From the NCBI RefSeq assembly GCF_002335745.1, contig NZ_NIST01000001.1:4464883-4528882 (forward strand): a stretch of 64,000 nt of DNA, in the 5' to 3' direction. Source of the DNA: Evansella halocellulosilytica. Lineage in GTDB: Bacteria; Bacillota; Bacilli; Bacillales; Salisediminibacteriaceae. Made by a program: the position numbers and the translations under genes. The notes beneath the pieces are model-generated. The model was given only the letters and a program-made list of their open reading frames with translations, was not told where the DNA came from and ran no database searches. This document shows positions 16,543 to 27,136 of the stretch, in pieces. Each line of letters opens with the position of its first letter. The stretch's first letter is position 1.

Positions 16543-18327
16543 TTATGATTCATTTTCCTCTTCTTGAATCTTTTTTAAGAGCGCTTCGGCAGCCGGTTTC
16601 GGGATGCCGGTGGAGCGTATTTCTTCCAACGATGCCTCTTTCAACCGTTTGAGTGATCCGAATTGTTTCAGGAGGCCCCGTTTTCTTTTTTCCCCGATAC
16701 CATCAATGTCATCAAGAATAGAAGTGAACATTGTTTTTTTGCGGACATTGCGATGAAATGTGATCGCAAAGCGATGTACTTCGTCTTGGATGCGCTGAAG
16801 CAAGTAAAATGCTTGGCTCGTTTTTTTTAAGATGACGACTTCTGGCGGGTCTCCAATCATAAGCTGTGATGTCCGGTGTTTCTCATCTTTAACGAGTCCG
16901 CACACTGGGATTGCTAGACCTAATTCATCTTCTAATACACTTTGTGCTGCAGAAATTTGTCCTTTGCCTCCGTCAATAACGACTAAATCTGGGAGAGCGA
17001 GCTCTTCTTTCAACAGGCGAGTGTAACGGCGGCGAACAACTTCTCGCATTGATTCATAATCATCAGGACCTTCAACGCTTTTTACTTTATACTTCCGGTA
17101 ATTTTTCTTATCTGGTTTTCCGTCAATAAACGATACCATCGCAGATACAGGATCTACACCTTGAATGTTCGAATTATCGAAGGCTTCAATTCGATGTGGT
17201 GTGTCTATCTTCATCGCTTTCCCTAGTTCTTCGACAGCTATGACTGTTTTTTGCTCATCTCGTTCTATGAGGTCGAACTTCTCTTTTAGAGCAATACGGG
17301 CATTTTTATTCGCTAATTCGACGAGTTCCTTCTTTTGACCTCGAATAGGCTTGATTGTTTTCACATTTAAAAACTCGGAAACCATCTTTTCGTCGATTTC
17401 TTTAGGAACAAATATTTCTTTTGGCTTTTTATGCTGCTCATCTAAATAAAACTGGCCGATAAATGTATAAAAGTCTTCTTCAGGCTCTTGATACATCGGA
17501 AACAGTGTAACGTCACGTTCGATCAGCTTTCCTTGGCGAACGAAAAATACTTGAACACACATCCACCCTTTATCATAGGAAATCCCAAAGACGTCTCGAT
17601 CCACCCGGTCCTTTACTGACATTTTTTGCTTTTCCATCACTGCTTCAATATGCTGAACTTGATCTCTTAATTCTTTTGCTCGTTCAAAATTGAGCTCTTC
17701 TGACGCTTGCAACATTTTGTTTGTCAGCTCTTGTTTAATTTCCTTATGTCCTCCGCTGAGAAAGCGTGTAATTTCTTGGACGAGCTCTCGATTTTGTTCT
17801 TGGCTCACATCAAATTCACAAGGGGCAAGGCACTGACCGATGTGATAATATAAACAGACACGATCTGGAAGGGTTCGGCACTTCCGCAATGGATAAAGCC
17901 GATCGAGTAGCTTTTTCGTTTCATTTGCTGCTCCTGCGTTTGGATAAGGACCGAAATATTTCCCCCCGTCTTTTTTTACCTTTCTCGTCGTAATAAGGCG
18001 AGGGTGCTCTTCTTTCGTAATTTTTAAATACGGATAACTTTTGTCATCCTTTAGCATGACATTGTATCTCGGTTCGTGTTTCTTTATTAAGTTTTGTTCG
18101 AGTAAGAGAGCTTCAATATCTGAAGATGTCACGATATATTCGAAGTCACGAATTTCACTGACGAGCCGTTGTGTTTTTTTATCATGTGATCCTGAAAAAT
18201 ATGAGCGGACACGATTGCGAAGGCGCTTCGCTTTCCCAACATAAATGATCGTATCGTGTTTATTTTTCATTAAATAGCAGCCTGGCTGAGCAGGTACTAA
18301 AGAAATTTTCTCCTTAAGATCCGACAT
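16543..18327 (-). CDS. uvrC: Excinuclease ABC subunit C
   Basis: Dual-incision endonuclease of nucleotide excision repair, 594 residues. Domain order: GIY-YIG nuclease ([23 protein letters not shown] at about 14-40), cysteine patch ([21 protein letters not shown]), UVR motif for UvrB contact (about 200-235), RNase H-like second nuclease ([24 protein letters not shown]) and C-terminal helix-hairpin-helix pair. AAAGGAGCGAC precedes the ATG. The place between trxA and lysC is the Bacillus order. Confidence 0.97.
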   Translation of the reverse strand: MSDLKEKISLVPAQPGCYLMKNKHDTIIYVGKAKRLRNRVRSYFSGSHDKKTQRLVSEIRDFEYIVTSSDIEALLLEQNLIKKHEPRYNVMLKDDKSYPYLKITKEEHPRLITTRKVKKDGGKYFGPYPNAGAANETKKLLDRLYPLRKCRTLPDRVCLYYHIGQCLAPCEFDVSQEQNRELVQEITRFLSGGHKEIKQELTNKMLQASEELNFERAKELRDQVQHIEAVMEKQKMSVKDRVDRDVFGISYDKGWMCVQVFFVRQGKLIERDVTLFPMYQEPEEDFYTFIGQFYLDEQHKKPKEIFVPKEIDEKMVSEFLNVKTIKPIRGQKKELVELANKNARIALKEKFDLIERDEQKTVIAVEELGKAMKIDTPHRIEAFDNSNIQGVDPVSAMVSFIDGKPDKKNYRKYKVKSVEGPDDYESMREVVRRRYTRLLKEELALPDLVVIDGGKGQISAAQSVLEDELGLAIPVCGLVKDEKHRTSQLMIGDPPEVVILKKTSQAFYLLQRIQDEVHRFAITFHRNVRKKTMFTSILDDIDGIGEKRKRGLLKQFGSLKRLKEASLEEIRSTGIPKPAAEALLKKIQEEENES

Positions 18328-18662
18328 GTGATGTCGCTCCTTTATTGATTGGCTTTGTTAAAAGAGTTTTTTTGCTTTCAATTCGCATCACTCTTTTCAT
18401 ATATATTACATCTATATTCATTTTTAAACTATAGCATATGTCGATCCTCTGTAAACAAAACTTGGCTTGTCGAAGAGGCTTAATGGCGACAGCCTAAGCA
18501 GTTATTCGATTGTCCAAAGGTTTATATAAGTCCGGGAAAAATAACTTTCGTATCAGTGTTAACTAATTTCCCCATTACTCACATATTAACATCCTTACGC
18601 TCCGCGACTATAACTTTGTGCCTTGACCTACTTGTCCTCTTTTTGAACACGCACCTATCGTA
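18328..18662. other. trxA / uvrC intergenic with short dispersed repeat
   Basis: No gene is seen. The stretch at 18481-18531 (TTAATGGCGACAGCCT ... ATTGTCCAAAGGTTTATATAAG) resembles sequences at 41559-41612 and, more weakly, 27338-27392, and may belong to a short dispersed repeat. Confidence 0.4.
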
Positions 18663-18699
18663 TAAAAAAGGCTAACTCATATACGGAGTCAGCCTTCTT
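18663..18699 (-). terminator. Terminator of trxA
   Basis: AAGGCTGACTC pairs with GAGTTAGCCTT and is followed on the minus strand by TTTTTATA. It lies downstream of the trxA stop. Confidence 0.8.
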
Positions 18700-18740
18700 T
18701 AATGTAACAATTATTCATACTGCCCTAGTCATAGCGTTCA

Positions 18741-19055
18741 TTAAGCGTGTTTGTTAAGTAATTCAGCAAGTGCTTCTTTCGGCTGAAAACCAACAACTTG
18801 TTCTACAACTTCTCCATTTTTTAAAACAAGTAGTGTTGGGATACTCATCACACCAAATTTACTAGCTGTTTCTTGATTTTCGTCAACATCTAATTTTACG
18901 ATTTTTACTTTGTCACCCATTTCGCCATCCAGCTCTTCAAGAACTGGTGCGATCATTTTACAAGGTCCACACCATGGTGCCCAAAAGTCTGCAAGGACAA
19001 GGCCTTGACCTGTTTCAGTTGCGAAGTTTTGATCTGTTGCATTTACAATTGCCAT
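18741..19055 (-). CDS. trxA: Thioredoxin
   Basis: Cytosolic disulfide reductase of 104 residues, reduced by thioredoxin reductase. The active site is WCGPC (C29 and C32) and the cis-proline is in [27 protein letters not shown] precedes the ATG. Its position between the etf genes and uvrC agrees with Bacillus synteny. It has its own terminator. Confidence 0.98.
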   Translation of the reverse strand: MAIVNATDQNFATETGQGLVLADFWAPWCGPCKMIAPVLEELDGEMGDKVKIVKLDVDENQETASKFGVMSIPTLLVLKNGEVVEQVVGFQPKEALAELLNKHA

Positions 19056-19410
19056 TATAAAATTCCTCCTTGTGATTCACACATCATATTTCTAGTTTAT
19101 CATTATTTGTTACTTTGCAGTGCAGGATCAGCTCAAATGATAAAAGATGAACATGAACCTTACTAACCCTATAATAACTAACATACCTCGTTCACGCAAA
19201 AATGTTGCCTGTTTAGAATAAGATTTTATTATAAAAGCTCTTTCAAGAAAGCATCTATTGTTCTTTCGAAAGTTTAGAATGGCTGCGAATGATGATCTCC
19301 TTTAGTCATCACCAACTTTTAATAAAGCTATTCCGACTTCGGTTTCCCTTATCGTTTTCGAGTGACTGAGAAAGCGGAAAGAGGACCATAACAGGCCCTC
19401 TTAACAAGCT
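19056..19410. other. Intergenic between etfA and trxA
   Basis: About 355 nt without a gene. A GC-poor hairpin AAGAGGGCC/GGTCCTCTT at 19378-19402 follows etfA on the minus strand and may be its terminator (short T tract). The trxA promoter should lie near 19080-19160 but no convincing box pair is seen. Confidence 0.4.
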
Positions 19411-20382
19411 TTATACTAAAACTTTTTTGAATTCCTCTGTTAATTTTGGAATGACATCAAACAAGTCACCGACAATTCCGTAATCAGCAATATTAAAGAT
19501 TTCTGCTTCAGGATCTTTATTAATGGCTACAATGACTTTTGAGTTTGACATACCGGCAACGTGCTGGATTGCACCGCTGATCCCGACTGCAATATAAAGA
19601 TCAGGAGTAACAACTTTACCCGTTTGCCCAATTTGCAACGCATAGTCACAATATTCAGCATCACAAGCACCTCTTGATGCACCAACTGCTGCACCTAAAA
19701 CCTCTGCTAGCTCATCTAGAATTTTAAAGTTTTCCGACCCTTTCATTCCACGTCCACCTGCCACAATGACAGATGCTTCTGACAAATCCACGCCAGATGT
19801 TGTATTTTTCACGACATCTTTAATAATTGTTTGTAAATCAGTAATATCAACATTCACACTTTGGACTTCCCCACTAAGGGATTCATCTTTCTCCAATGCG
19901 GCAACGTTGTTTGGACGGATCGTTGCAAAGATCATTCCATCTTTAATGACTTTCTTTTCAAAGGCTTTCCCTGAATAAATCGGACGTGTGAAGATGACTT
20001 CATCACCTGCTACTTCTAAAGAAACCGCATCAGATACGAGCCCAGAGTTTAACCTTGCCGCTAGTTTTGGTGCTACATCACGACCGATAGCTGTATGCCC
20101 AAGAATGATCCCATCTGGATTTTCTTGTTCAATAACAGCTTGAAGTGCTTGTGAAAATCCTTCTGGTGTATAATGTTCTAATTTATCACTTTCAACAGTT
20201 AAAACACGATCTGCTCCATAATGAAACATCGTATTTGCTAAACCGCTTACATTTCCACCTAATAAAGTGCCGACCACTTCTCCGCCAGCAGAAATTTCTT
20301 TTGCTGCTGCAATCGATTCAAAGGTGACATTACGAAATTCTCCATCTCGAATTTCCCCAATTACTAACATTTTCTTAGCCAT
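19411..20382 (-). CDS. etfA: Electron transfer flavoprotein alpha subunit
   Basis: Binds FAD with EtfB and carries electrons from acyl-CoA dehydrogenases to the membrane quinone pool. 323 residues. The C-terminal FAD domain has the ETF signature VAGGRGMKG and GASRGACDA, then [23 protein letters not shown] 20382 was chosen over an in-frame TTG 9 nt upstream because the TTG touches the AGGAGGGG ribosome site. It is the last gene of the fadR-fadB-etfB-etfA cluster, 18 nt after etfB. Confidence 0.96.
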   Translation of the reverse strand: MAKKMLVIGEIRDGEFRNVTFESIAAAKEISAGGEVVGTLLGGNVSGLANTMFHYGADRVLTVESDKLEHYTPEGFSQALQAVIEQENPDGIILGHTAIGRDVAPKLAARLNSGLVSDAVSLEVAGDEVIFTRPIYSGKAFEKKVIKDGMIFATIRPNNVAALEKDESLSGEVQSVNVDITDLQTIIKDVVKNTTSGVDLSEASVIVAGGRGMKGSENFKILDELAEVLGAAVGASRGACDAEYCDYALQIGQTGKVVTPDLYIAVGISGAIQHVAGMSNSKVIVAINKDPEAEIFNIADYGIVGDLFDVIPKLTEEFKKVLV

Positions 20383-20400
20383 ATGGTTCAACCCCTCCTG

Positions 20401-21171
20401 TTATATCACTTTCGCCTCATTTTTTAGTAAAGTAACTAATTCTTGTACTTGATCATCCAGCTCTCCTTCAAGAACTTTACCAGCTTGTTTTTCAGGTGGT
20501 AGGAAGCGCTCAACAGTCGTTGTCTTCGCTTCTACATCTTCTTCATCAAGGTCTAAATCATCAATATCAAGTGTTTCTAAAGGCTTTTTCTTCGCTTTCA
20601 TAATTCCTGGTAATGAAGGATAACGAGGCTCGTTTAACCCTTGCTGTGCTGTTACGAGAACAGGAAGGCTGACCTCTAGTATTTCTTGATCTCCTTCTAC
20701 GTCCTTTTCAATTGTTGCTTTTCCATCAGCAACATCAATGTTAACAATTGATGTAACGTGGTTGATACCTAATTTTTCTGCAAGACGTGGTCCAATTTGA
20801 CCGGATGCATTATCAACAGCAACATTTCCACCTAAAATAATGTCGACTTCTTTATCAGCAAAATATGCGGCTAAAATGGCTTGAGTTGAATATTGATCAG
20901 CTGCTTCAACATCTTCATCGTCAATTAATACAGCTTTATCTGCGCCCATTGCCAATCCTGTGCGAAGTTGCTTTTCTGCCTCTTCATCACCGACAGTTAC
21001 AATCGTTACTTCACCTCCATGCTCATCACGAAGCTGAATTGCTTCTTCAATGGCATACTCATCATAAGGGTTAATGATGAATTCAGCACCATCTTCAACG
21101 ATTTGGCCATTTTCAATTTGAATTTTTTCTTCAGTGTCAAATGTTCTTTTCATAATGACATAGATATTCAT
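20401..21171 (-). CDS. etfB: Electron transfer flavoprotein beta subunit
   Basis: 256-residue partner of EtfA binding AMP and part of the FAD site. It begins MNIYVIMKRTFDTE, with the ETF-beta pattern in the N-terminal third (NPYDEYAIEEAIQLRD) and LGGNVAVDNASGQIGP in the middle. The start ATG 21171 follows GGGAGGGACTTAC. Transcribed with fadR and fadB, as in B. subtilis, for beta-oxidation electron transfer. Confidence 0.96.
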   Translation of the reverse strand: MNIYVIMKRTFDTEEKIQIENGQIVEDGAEFIINPYDEYAIEEAIQLRDEHGGEVTIVTVGDEEAEKQLRTGLAMGADKAVLIDDEDVEAADQYSTQAILAAYFADKEVDIILGGNVAVDNASGQIGPRLAEKLGINHVTSIVNIDVADGKATIEKDVEGDQEILEVSLPVLVTAQQGLNEPRYPSLPGIMKAKKKPLETLDIDDLDLDEEDVEAKTTTVERFLPPEKQAGKVLEGELDDQVQELVTLLKNEAKVI

Positions 21172-21276
21172 GTAAGTCCCTCCCATAAATAAAGTGATCG
21201 TTCTAAACTTTCAAATGTGCTCGATTGTTATCTCTCTTAAAAATATTCCGATTTTTTATACTAAAAAAATAACCGT

Positions 21277-22059
21277 TTATTTCCCTTTAAAATTTGGCTT
21301 TCGTTTTTCAATAAACGCTTGGATTCCTTCTTTTGCATCAATTGTTGCAGAAACATCGCCAAACCTCTGTGCCTCAAGTTCAGATGCTTCATCAAACGTT
21401 TTGTCTTCATATGCTTGTAACAATTCCATTGCATATTTAACAGATATTGCACCTTTTTGTGACACTTTTTTCGCTAATTTCGTTGCCTCATCTAAAAGTG
21501 TTTCCTGTGGATAAGCATCGTTAGCTAATCCCCATTTAACTGCTTCCTCACCTGTAATCGGATCAGATGTCAGCAACATTTCAGTCGCTTTTGCACGACC
21601 AACGAGCTTCGGCAAGCGTTGTGTTCCGGCAAAGCCTGGAATTAGGCCTAATTGCAATTCTGGTAACCCTAATTTTGCGTCTTCAGCTACAAGTCGGATA
21701 TGGCAAGCCATTGCAAGCTCAAGTCCGCCACCAAGTGCAGCTCCATGAATAGAAGCGATAACTGGTTTTGAAAACCCTTCTATTCTTTTGAACACTTTTT
21801 GACCTTTACTAGCCATTTCGCTGAATGTATCACTGCCATTAACCATTGTAAATTCTTTAATGTCAGCTCCAGCTGCGAAGAATCGTCCTTCCCCATGGAT
21901 AACTACGGCCTTAACGTTTTCGTCTCCTTCAATATCGCTTAACGCGAGGTTGAGGTCATCGAACATTGCCTGAGACAATGTATTAGCTGGTGGATGATTT
22001 AATGTGACAAATGCAACCTGTTCTTCCTTACGTAATTGTACATACGTATAATCGGTCAA
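21277..22059 (-). CDS. fadB: Enoyl-CoA hydratase (FadB/YsiB-like)
   Basis: Crotonase-fold enzyme of 260 residues that hydrates trans-2-enoyl-CoA in beta-oxidation. The oxyanion-hole segments are FAAGADIKEF and AALGGGLELAMACHIR, and the catalytic glutamates fall in the LPELQLGLIPG region. I chose TTG 22059 because AGAGGAG lies 8 nt upstream; the ATG-ATG at 22080 overlaps the ribosome site itself. Between fadR and etfB, as in B. subtilis. Confidence 0.92.
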   Translation of the reverse strand: MTDYTYVQLRKEEQVAFVTLNHPPANTLSQAMFDDLNLALSDIEGDENVKAVVIHGEGRFFAAGADIKEFTMVNGSDTFSEMASKGQKVFKRIEGFSKPVIASIHGAALGGGLELAMACHIRLVAEDAKLGLPELQLGLIPGFAGTQRLPKLVGRAKATEMLLTSDPITGEEAVKWGLANDAYPQETLLDEATKLAKKVSQKGAISVKYAMELLQAYEDKTFDEASELEAQRFGDVSATIDAKEGIQAFIEKRKPNFKGK

Positions 22060-22121
22060 ATGACTCACTCCTCTCATCATCGTTATCTATCATTTTCCTA
22101 TGCAACATAGGTCGTTCCCCA

Positions 22122-22706
22122 TTATTTTTTCAGCCCATTTAGTAACGTATTATTTAATGGTTCTGCAAGGGCGGAAAGACTGTAACGGTGATCTTTCATA
22201 ACCCAATTTGTAACGACTTCATCGATTGCCCCAAAAATAATTTGTCTAGCTATTCTTCGATCTAGGTCTTGTGGGAATAGTCCAGCTTCGATTCCTTCCA
22301 CTAAGACTGAATCGATTAAACCGAGGTAGCCTTTTAACACTTCATTTATTCGATTTCGTAAAGCTATATTTGATTGCCTTAATTCTAGTTGTGTGACGAT
22401 GGCTAATTCATAATTGGCCTCTAGCTGAGTTAAATGCATTTCGATAAGAATCGCCATTTTACGTTCAATTGAAGTTTCTTCATCGAGACGTTCTCTGCTT
22501 TTTTCTACGAAGTTCCCCATTTTTTCTTCAAACAATGAAATGAGAATATCTTCTTTATTTTTAAAATATAAATAAATTGTCCCGTCAGCGACACCAGCTT
22601 CTTTTGCAATTTTTGACACTTGCGAGTGGTGGTAGCCGTTTTCTGCGATTACTTTAACTGCTGCATCAATAATTTGTTCATACTTTTGACCTCGTTTTTT
22701 AGCCAT
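22122..22706 (-). CDS. fadR: Fatty-acid degradation repressor FadR (TetR family)
   Basis: TetR-type regulator of 194 residues. The helix-turn-helix lies at about 24-47 (HHSQVSKIAKEAGVADGTIYLYFKN), followed by an all-helical ligand domain expected to bind long-chain acyl-CoA. GATTGAGGAAGTGATTGT precedes the ATG. It heads the fadR-fadB-etfB-etfA cluster. Its own promoter carries a FadR box at 22737-22756, so autorepression is likely, and another box lies before ysmA. Confidence 0.95.
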   Translation of the reverse strand: MAKKRGQKYEQIIDAAVKVIAENGYHHSQVSKIAKEAGVADGTIYLYFKNKEDILISLFEEKMGNFVEKSRERLDEETSIERKMAILIEMHLTQLEANYELAIVTQLELRQSNIALRNRINEVLKGYLGLIDSVLVEGIEAGLFPQDLDRRIARQIIFGAIDEVVTNWVMKDHRYSLSALAEPLNNTLLNGLKK

Positions 22707-22736
22707 ACAATCACTTCCTCAATCTTCTTCAATAAA

Positions 22737-22792
22737 ATGAATGATTGTTCATTCATATCTCTTATTTTAGTCGAAGAGTATAGCTCTGTCAA
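22737..22792 (-). promoter_or_regulatory. Sigma-A promoter and FadR operator of the fadR operon
   Basis: On the minus strand TTGACA (22787-22792), a 17-nt spacer and TAAAAT (22764-22769) form a near-consensus promoter. The palindrome TGAATGA-ACAA-TCATTCA (22738-22755) covers the transcription start just below it. It is the FadR box with two changes in the centre. Confidence 0.85.
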
Positions 22793-23151
22793 ATGAAGAT
22801 TCAAAAAAGATCATGCAATCACCTTTGAAGTCCCATCTTTATAAAACACGAGTCTAGTATGCTGTGTTGTTTATGAAACAGTATATATGAGTGGGGGGCT
22901 GTGCGATTTCCAAATATCCTTTCAATAGATTTTCTTCAAAACTCATCCATCCCCTCATAGTGCATCTCCGACTGTTCACCTAGTACTCATATTATGTTAA
23001 ACGATCCGTTCTACTCTTTTAGTAATGCTGTTTTATTAAAGATTATTGCTTTTGGATCATATGAGATGATTGTTTGAATCGGTTACTGGTGGACGCTTTC
23101 ACTTCTTCGAATTTTCAATAAAACAAAATTCTATGCGAAAAGATTCTTTGG
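22793..23151. other. Intergenic between fadR and the acyl-CoA ligase
   Basis: No gene, tRNA or clear repeat is seen in this AT-rich spacer. Confidence 0.4.
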
Positions 23152-23184
23152 TAAAAAACATTCTAGCTCGCGGCTAGAATGTTC
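23152..23184 (-). terminator. Terminator of the first acyl-CoA ligase gene
   Basis: AACATTCTAGC and GCTAGAATGTT form a perfect stem around CGCG, followed on the minus strand by TTTTTTAC. The base of the hairpin overlaps the stop codon. Confidence 0.85.
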
Positions 23185-24883
23185 AGCTCGTTTTTTGTTG
23201 CTGCTTTTCTTTTTCTTCCTCGACTAAAGCGCGTCGCAGCACTTTCCCGACCATTGTTTTAGGCAATTGATCACGAAGCTCATATAATCGCGGAACTTTA
23301 TATGCCGATAAATGTTTACGGCAATATTCGTTCAGCTCATTTTCAGTTAGTTTTTCTCCTTCTTTTAAGACGACAAATGCTTTGACTGTTTCACCACGAT
23401 ACGGGTCAGGTACTCCGATTGCAACCGCTTCTTGAACCGCTTCATGCTCATAAAGAACCTCTTCAATTTCACGAGGGTATATGTTGAATCCCCCTGCAAT
23501 AATCATATCTTTTTTACGATCAACAATGTAAAAGAAGCCTTCTTCATCCATATAACCCATATCACCAGTCAATAACCATTCTTTTTGAAAAAACGTTGCT
23601 TCCGTTTCTTCTGGGCGATTCCAATAACCTTTCATTACTTGAGGACCGCGAATGATCAATTCACCGATTTCCCCCACTTCTGCTTGTTCGCCCGTTTCAG
23701 CAGATAAAATGGCGACATCTGTATCTGGCCATGGCAAACCTATACTGCCTGTTGGGCGTTTTCCCCACATTAAATTAAAATGAGTAACTGGTGAAGCTTC
23801 AGTTAAACCGAATCCTTCAGACAGTTTTCCGCCTGTTAAATTTTCAAAGCGCTGCTGAACTTCAACTGGAAGTGGTGCTGAACCACTAATACATACATCA
23901 ATTGAAGAAAGGTCGTAACGTTGGACATTCGGATCATTAATTAAACCGATGTACATTGTCGGTGCTCCTGGAAAAATCGTCACTTTTTGTTTTTCGATTG
24001 CCTTTAGTGTTTGTTTCGTATCAAAACGAGGTAAAATGACCATTTTGGAACGATCCATAATCGAAAAGTTCATGCCTACCGTCATCCCATATACGTGGAA
24101 AAACGGAAGTGCACATAAAATGACTTCGTTTCCGTGATCAATTTTGTGCATCCACTTGATACATTGTGTCGTATTCGCAACAAGATTATGATGCGTCAGC
24201 ATGACCCCTTTAGCTACGCCTGTCGTACCGCCTGTATACTGAAGAAGTGCTAAATCTTCTTTCGGATTTATATCAAGCTGAATTTCTTTTGCATCCCCTG
24301 CCTTCAATAATTCAACAAATGAGTGTACGCTTTCATTGTAATTCACATCCACCTTTAAGCCCGAGTTCTTCTTTTGAATAAATGGATAAATAACGTTTTT
24401 CGGAAAAGGCAAATAATCTTTAATGTGTGTAACAATAACATGATTCAGCTTTGTTTTACTTAGAACATTCATGACACGAGGATAAACAAGGTCAAGACAG
24501 ATGATCACTTTTGCTCCGGAATCGACCATTTGATGCTCTAATTCTCTCTCAACGTATAGCGGGTTCGTCTGAACAACGATAGCCCCTGCCATAAGTGCGC
24601 CATAATAGCTAATGACAGATTGAGGAGTGTTTGCAAGCATAATTGCAACACGATCTCCTTTATCAATTCCAAGCTCTCGAAGGCTGTTTGCAAATCGAAG
24701 CGAAGATTCATATACTTCTTTGAAGCTCATTTCTTTCCCCATGAAATGAAGCAAACCTTTATTCGGTTCTTCGTTTGCCCCTTCTCTTAAGTATTCTTGG
24801 AGCGTCTTTTCATCGTAATCAATATGTTTCGGAATCTCTTCTGGATAATGAGTTAACCATTGTCTCTTCAGTTGCGCTTTCAT
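23183..24883 (-). CDS. lcfA: Long-chain acyl-CoA ligase (LcfA-like), copy 1
   Basis: Activates long-chain fatty acids with ATP and CoA before beta-oxidation; peripheral membrane or cytosolic. 566 residues of the ANL superfamily, with the P-loop YTGGTTGVAKGVMLTH, the GYGLTE-like GFGLTEASPVTH, the hinge motif YIVDRKKDMIIAGGFNIYPREIEEVL (positions about 445-470) and the C-terminal lysine in PKTMVGKVLRR. ATG 24883 follows AAAGGAGGAC; a longer frame upstream lacks support. It closely resembles the next gene, with matching promoters, and the pair looks like a tandem duplication. Confidence 0.93.
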   Translation of the reverse strand: MKAQLKRQWLTHYPEEIPKHIDYDEKTLQEYLREGANEEPNKGLLHFMGKEMSFKEVYESSLRFANSLRELGIDKGDRVAIMLANTPQSVISYYGALMAGAIVVQTNPLYVERELEHQMVDSGAKVIICLDLVYPRVMNVLSKTKLNHVIVTHIKDYLPFPKNVIYPFIQKKNSGLKVDVNYNESVHSFVELLKAGDAKEIQLDINPKEDLALLQYTGGTTGVAKGVMLTHHNLVANTTQCIKWMHKIDHGNEVILCALPFFHVYGMTVGMNFSIMDRSKMVILPRFDTKQTLKAIEKQKVTIFPGAPTMYIGLINDPNVQRYDLSSIDVCISGSAPLPVEVQQRFENLTGGKLSEGFGLTEASPVTHFNLMWGKRPTGSIGLPWPDTDVAILSAETGEQAEVGEIGELIIRGPQVMKGYWNRPEETEATFFQKEWLLTGDMGYMDEEGFFYIVDRKKDMIIAGGFNIYPREIEEVLYEHEAVQEAVAIGVPDPYRGETVKAFVVLKEGEKLTENELNEYCRKHLSAYKVPRLYELRDQLPKTMVGKVLRRALVEEEKEKQQQKTS

Positions 24884-24941
24884 GAAACGTCCTCCTTTGG
24901 TCTCCCCTTTCCGTTGAGACATTCAAACCCCTCTATCAATT

Positions 24942-24970
24942 ATTGTAATGAAAACGCCTTCAAAATGAAA
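24942..24970 (-). promoter_or_regulatory. Promoter with cre-like site, acyl-CoA ligase copy 1
   Basis: On the minus strand a TTTCAT -35-like box, 17 nt, and TACAAT -10. The spacer contains ATGAAAACGCCTTCA (24948-24962 on plus), one mismatch from the CcpA cre consensus WTGNAANCGNWNNCW. The arrangement repeats that of copy 2. Confidence 0.6.
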
Positions 24971-25220
24971 TGCTTTTGTGACAATTTTTTTAATTTTTTA
25001 TTTTCATAGAATAATTAGGTAATAGTAAGAGAACAAGAAAAAAAGTATTTTACTTCATTATTCTTTTTATAAAAAATGGTTAATCCTTATGGAGAAAAGG
25101 TTTGAAGGTGTTTTTTTGTGAAAAATTCACCCAATATGTGAAATGCTTCATTTTATATTTAAATAACAAGAGGTTTAATGTATCCTAAACAATACTTGGC
25201 TTATCGTTGGTTCTTAGCAC
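24971..25220. other. Spacer upstream of acyl-CoA ligase copy 1
   Basis: Very AT-rich, without genes. No FadR box is seen. The terminator of copy 2 follows at 25221. Confidence 0.4.
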
Positions 25221-25263
25221 AATAAAAAATGGTACTCGCGCATTTTATTTTATACGAGAGTAC
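25221..25263 (-). terminator. Terminator of the second acyl-CoA ligase gene
   Basis: GGTACTC and GAGTACC flank an AT-rich loop, with TTTTTTATT following on the minus strand. Confidence 0.75.
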
Positions 25264-25281
25264 CAGCTTTATAGCTATCGT

Positions 25282-26988
25282 TTAATCATCTTTTACTGCT
25301 GATTCCTTTATCTTCTTTTTTTCCTCTTCAACAAGAACACGCCTTAATATTTTTCCTACCATCGTTTTCGGAAGTTCTTCTCGAAATTCATAAAGCTTAG
25401 GTACCTTGTATGCTGCTAAATGTTTTCGGCTGTATTCATCAAGGGCATTTTCATCAACTGTACGACCTTCTTTTGGCACGATAAACGCCTTAACCGTCTC
25501 CCCACGGTAAGGGTCTGGTACACCGATTACACAAACTTCTTGTATATCTTCATGTTCATACAAAACTTCCTCAATTTCACGAGGGTATATATTGAATCCC
25601 CCTGCGATAATCATATCTTTTTTACGATCCACGATATAAAAGTAACCGTCTTCATCCATATAACCCATGTCTCCTGATAAAAACCAGTCATCTTTGAAGG
25701 TAGCAGCTGAATCCTCAGGGCGGTTCCAATAACCTTTCATCACTTGTGGTCCTTTAATCATGATTTCACCAATTTCATTTGGTTTTGCTTCTTCACCCGT
25801 TTCTGCAGATAAAACAGCGACGTCTGTATCTGGCCATGGTACTCCAATACTTCCAGACTTTCGATTATCCCAAATGAAATTCGACAGTGCGACTGGAGAC
25901 GTTTCTGTTAACCCATAACCTTCTACTAAACGGCCATTTGTCACCTTTTCGAACTGATTCTGAACTTCAACAGGAAGTGGAGCAGATCCGCTAATACACG
26001 CTTTGATTGATGACAAATCATGATTTTTTATTTCTGGATGGTTTAACAGTCCGATATACATTGTTGGAGCACCTGGGTAGAGTGTTGCTTTATGCTTTTC
26101 AATCGCCTTTAAAATATCTTTTGGCTCAAACTTCGGCATGATGATCATTTTAAAGCCCATCCGAATCCCTAAATTCATAACAGTCGTCATCCCATACACA
26201 TGGAAAAACGGTAAAGCAGCAAGGATTACTTCTTCCCCAGCTTTTAAATCATACATCCACACTTCACATTGCTGAGTATTGACAACTAAGTTGTAGTGAG
26301 TCAGCATAACTCCTTTTGCTGGTCCAGTCGTCCCCCCAGTATATTGAAGTAAAGCGATATCTGTTTTCGGATCGATCTCGAGTTTAATTTCTTTCGCTTC
26401 TCCTTTATTTATGAAGTGAGTAAAAGAATGAAGCTTATCATGATAATCTAGATCTACTTTGATGCCTGTATTTTTCTTTTGTATAAAAGGATAGATCAAG
26501 TTCTTCGGGAAAGGTAAATAATCTTTTATTCCAGTAACGATAATGTGTTCCAATGATGTTTTTTCTTTTACATTTGCAACCCTTGGGTAAACGAGATCTA
26601 AACAAATCATCACTTTAGCACCTGAATCATTCAACTGATGCTCAATTTCACGTTCAACATAAAGTGGATTTGTTTGAACAACGACCGCACCTGCAAATAA
26701 AGCACCATAATATGAGATGACTGCTTGTGGAGAATTTGCTAACATAATGGCAACGCGGTCCCCTTGCTCCACACCTATCGAGCGTAATTGGTTTGCTAAT
26801 TTTAAAGCTGATTCATAAACCTCATTGTACGTCATTTCTTTACCCATGAAATCAAATGCAGTTTTATTTGGATACGATTCTGCAGCTTTTTTTAAGTAGC
26901 TTTGTAATGTGGCTACCTCGTACTCAACTGTTTTTGGAATTTCCTTTGGGTAATGTTGAAACCATGGCTTTTCCGTTAATGTTTCCAT
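25282..26988 (-). CDS. lcfA: Long-chain acyl-CoA ligase (LcfA-like), copy 2
   Basis: 568-residue ANL ligase, clearly paralogous to the gene downstream along its whole length. It has YTGGTTGPAKGVMLTH, GYGLTETSPVAL, YIVDRKKDMIIAGGFNIYP (18 residues identical to copy 1) and the C-terminal catalytic lysine in PKTMVGKILRR. The ATG at 26988 follows AGGGAGGAGAAAGGT. It ends with its own terminator, so the two ligases are separate transcription units. In B. subtilis one lcfA stands at this place; which copy is the orthologue cannot be told here. Confidence 0.93.
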   Translation of the reverse strand: METLTEKPWFQHYPKEIPKTVEYEVATLQSYLKKAAESYPNKTAFDFMGKEMTYNEVYESALKLANQLRSIGVEQGDRVAIMLANSPQAVISYYGALFAGAVVVQTNPLYVEREIEHQLNDSGAKVMICLDLVYPRVANVKEKTSLEHIIVTGIKDYLPFPKNLIYPFIQKKNTGIKVDLDYHDKLHSFTHFINKGEAKEIKLEIDPKTDIALLQYTGGTTGPAKGVMLTHYNLVVNTQQCEVWMYDLKAGEEVILAALPFFHVYGMTTVMNLGIRMGFKMIIMPKFEPKDILKAIEKHKATLYPGAPTMYIGLLNHPEIKNHDLSSIKACISGSAPLPVEVQNQFEKVTNGRLVEGYGLTETSPVALSNFIWDNRKSGSIGVPWPDTDVAVLSAETGEEAKPNEIGEIMIKGPQVMKGYWNRPEDSAATFKDDWFLSGDMGYMDEDGYFYIVDRKKDMIIAGGFNIYPREIEEVLYEHEDIQEVCVIGVPDPYRGETVKAFIVPKEGRTVDENALDEYSRKHLAAYKVPKLYEFREELPKTMVGKILRRVLVEEEKKKIKESAVKDD

Positions 26989-27136
26989 ACCTTTCTCCTC
27001 CCTTAAAAAAATGATCTCTCCTTTGTAAAAGATTTGCTCGATGAAAAGTAAACCCAACTAGTCGTAAAATCGTTATTTCGTATCTCATACATATTGAGTT
27101 CTCTTTTCATCGATAGGCATTCTCCCCTCTAGTACT

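Noticed and set aside
24948..24962. FadR boxes in front of the acyl-CoA ligases
   Set aside because: The TGAAAAC...TTCA dyads are 14 bp and fit the cre consensus; the FadR palindrome needs TGAATGA-N4-TCATTCA.
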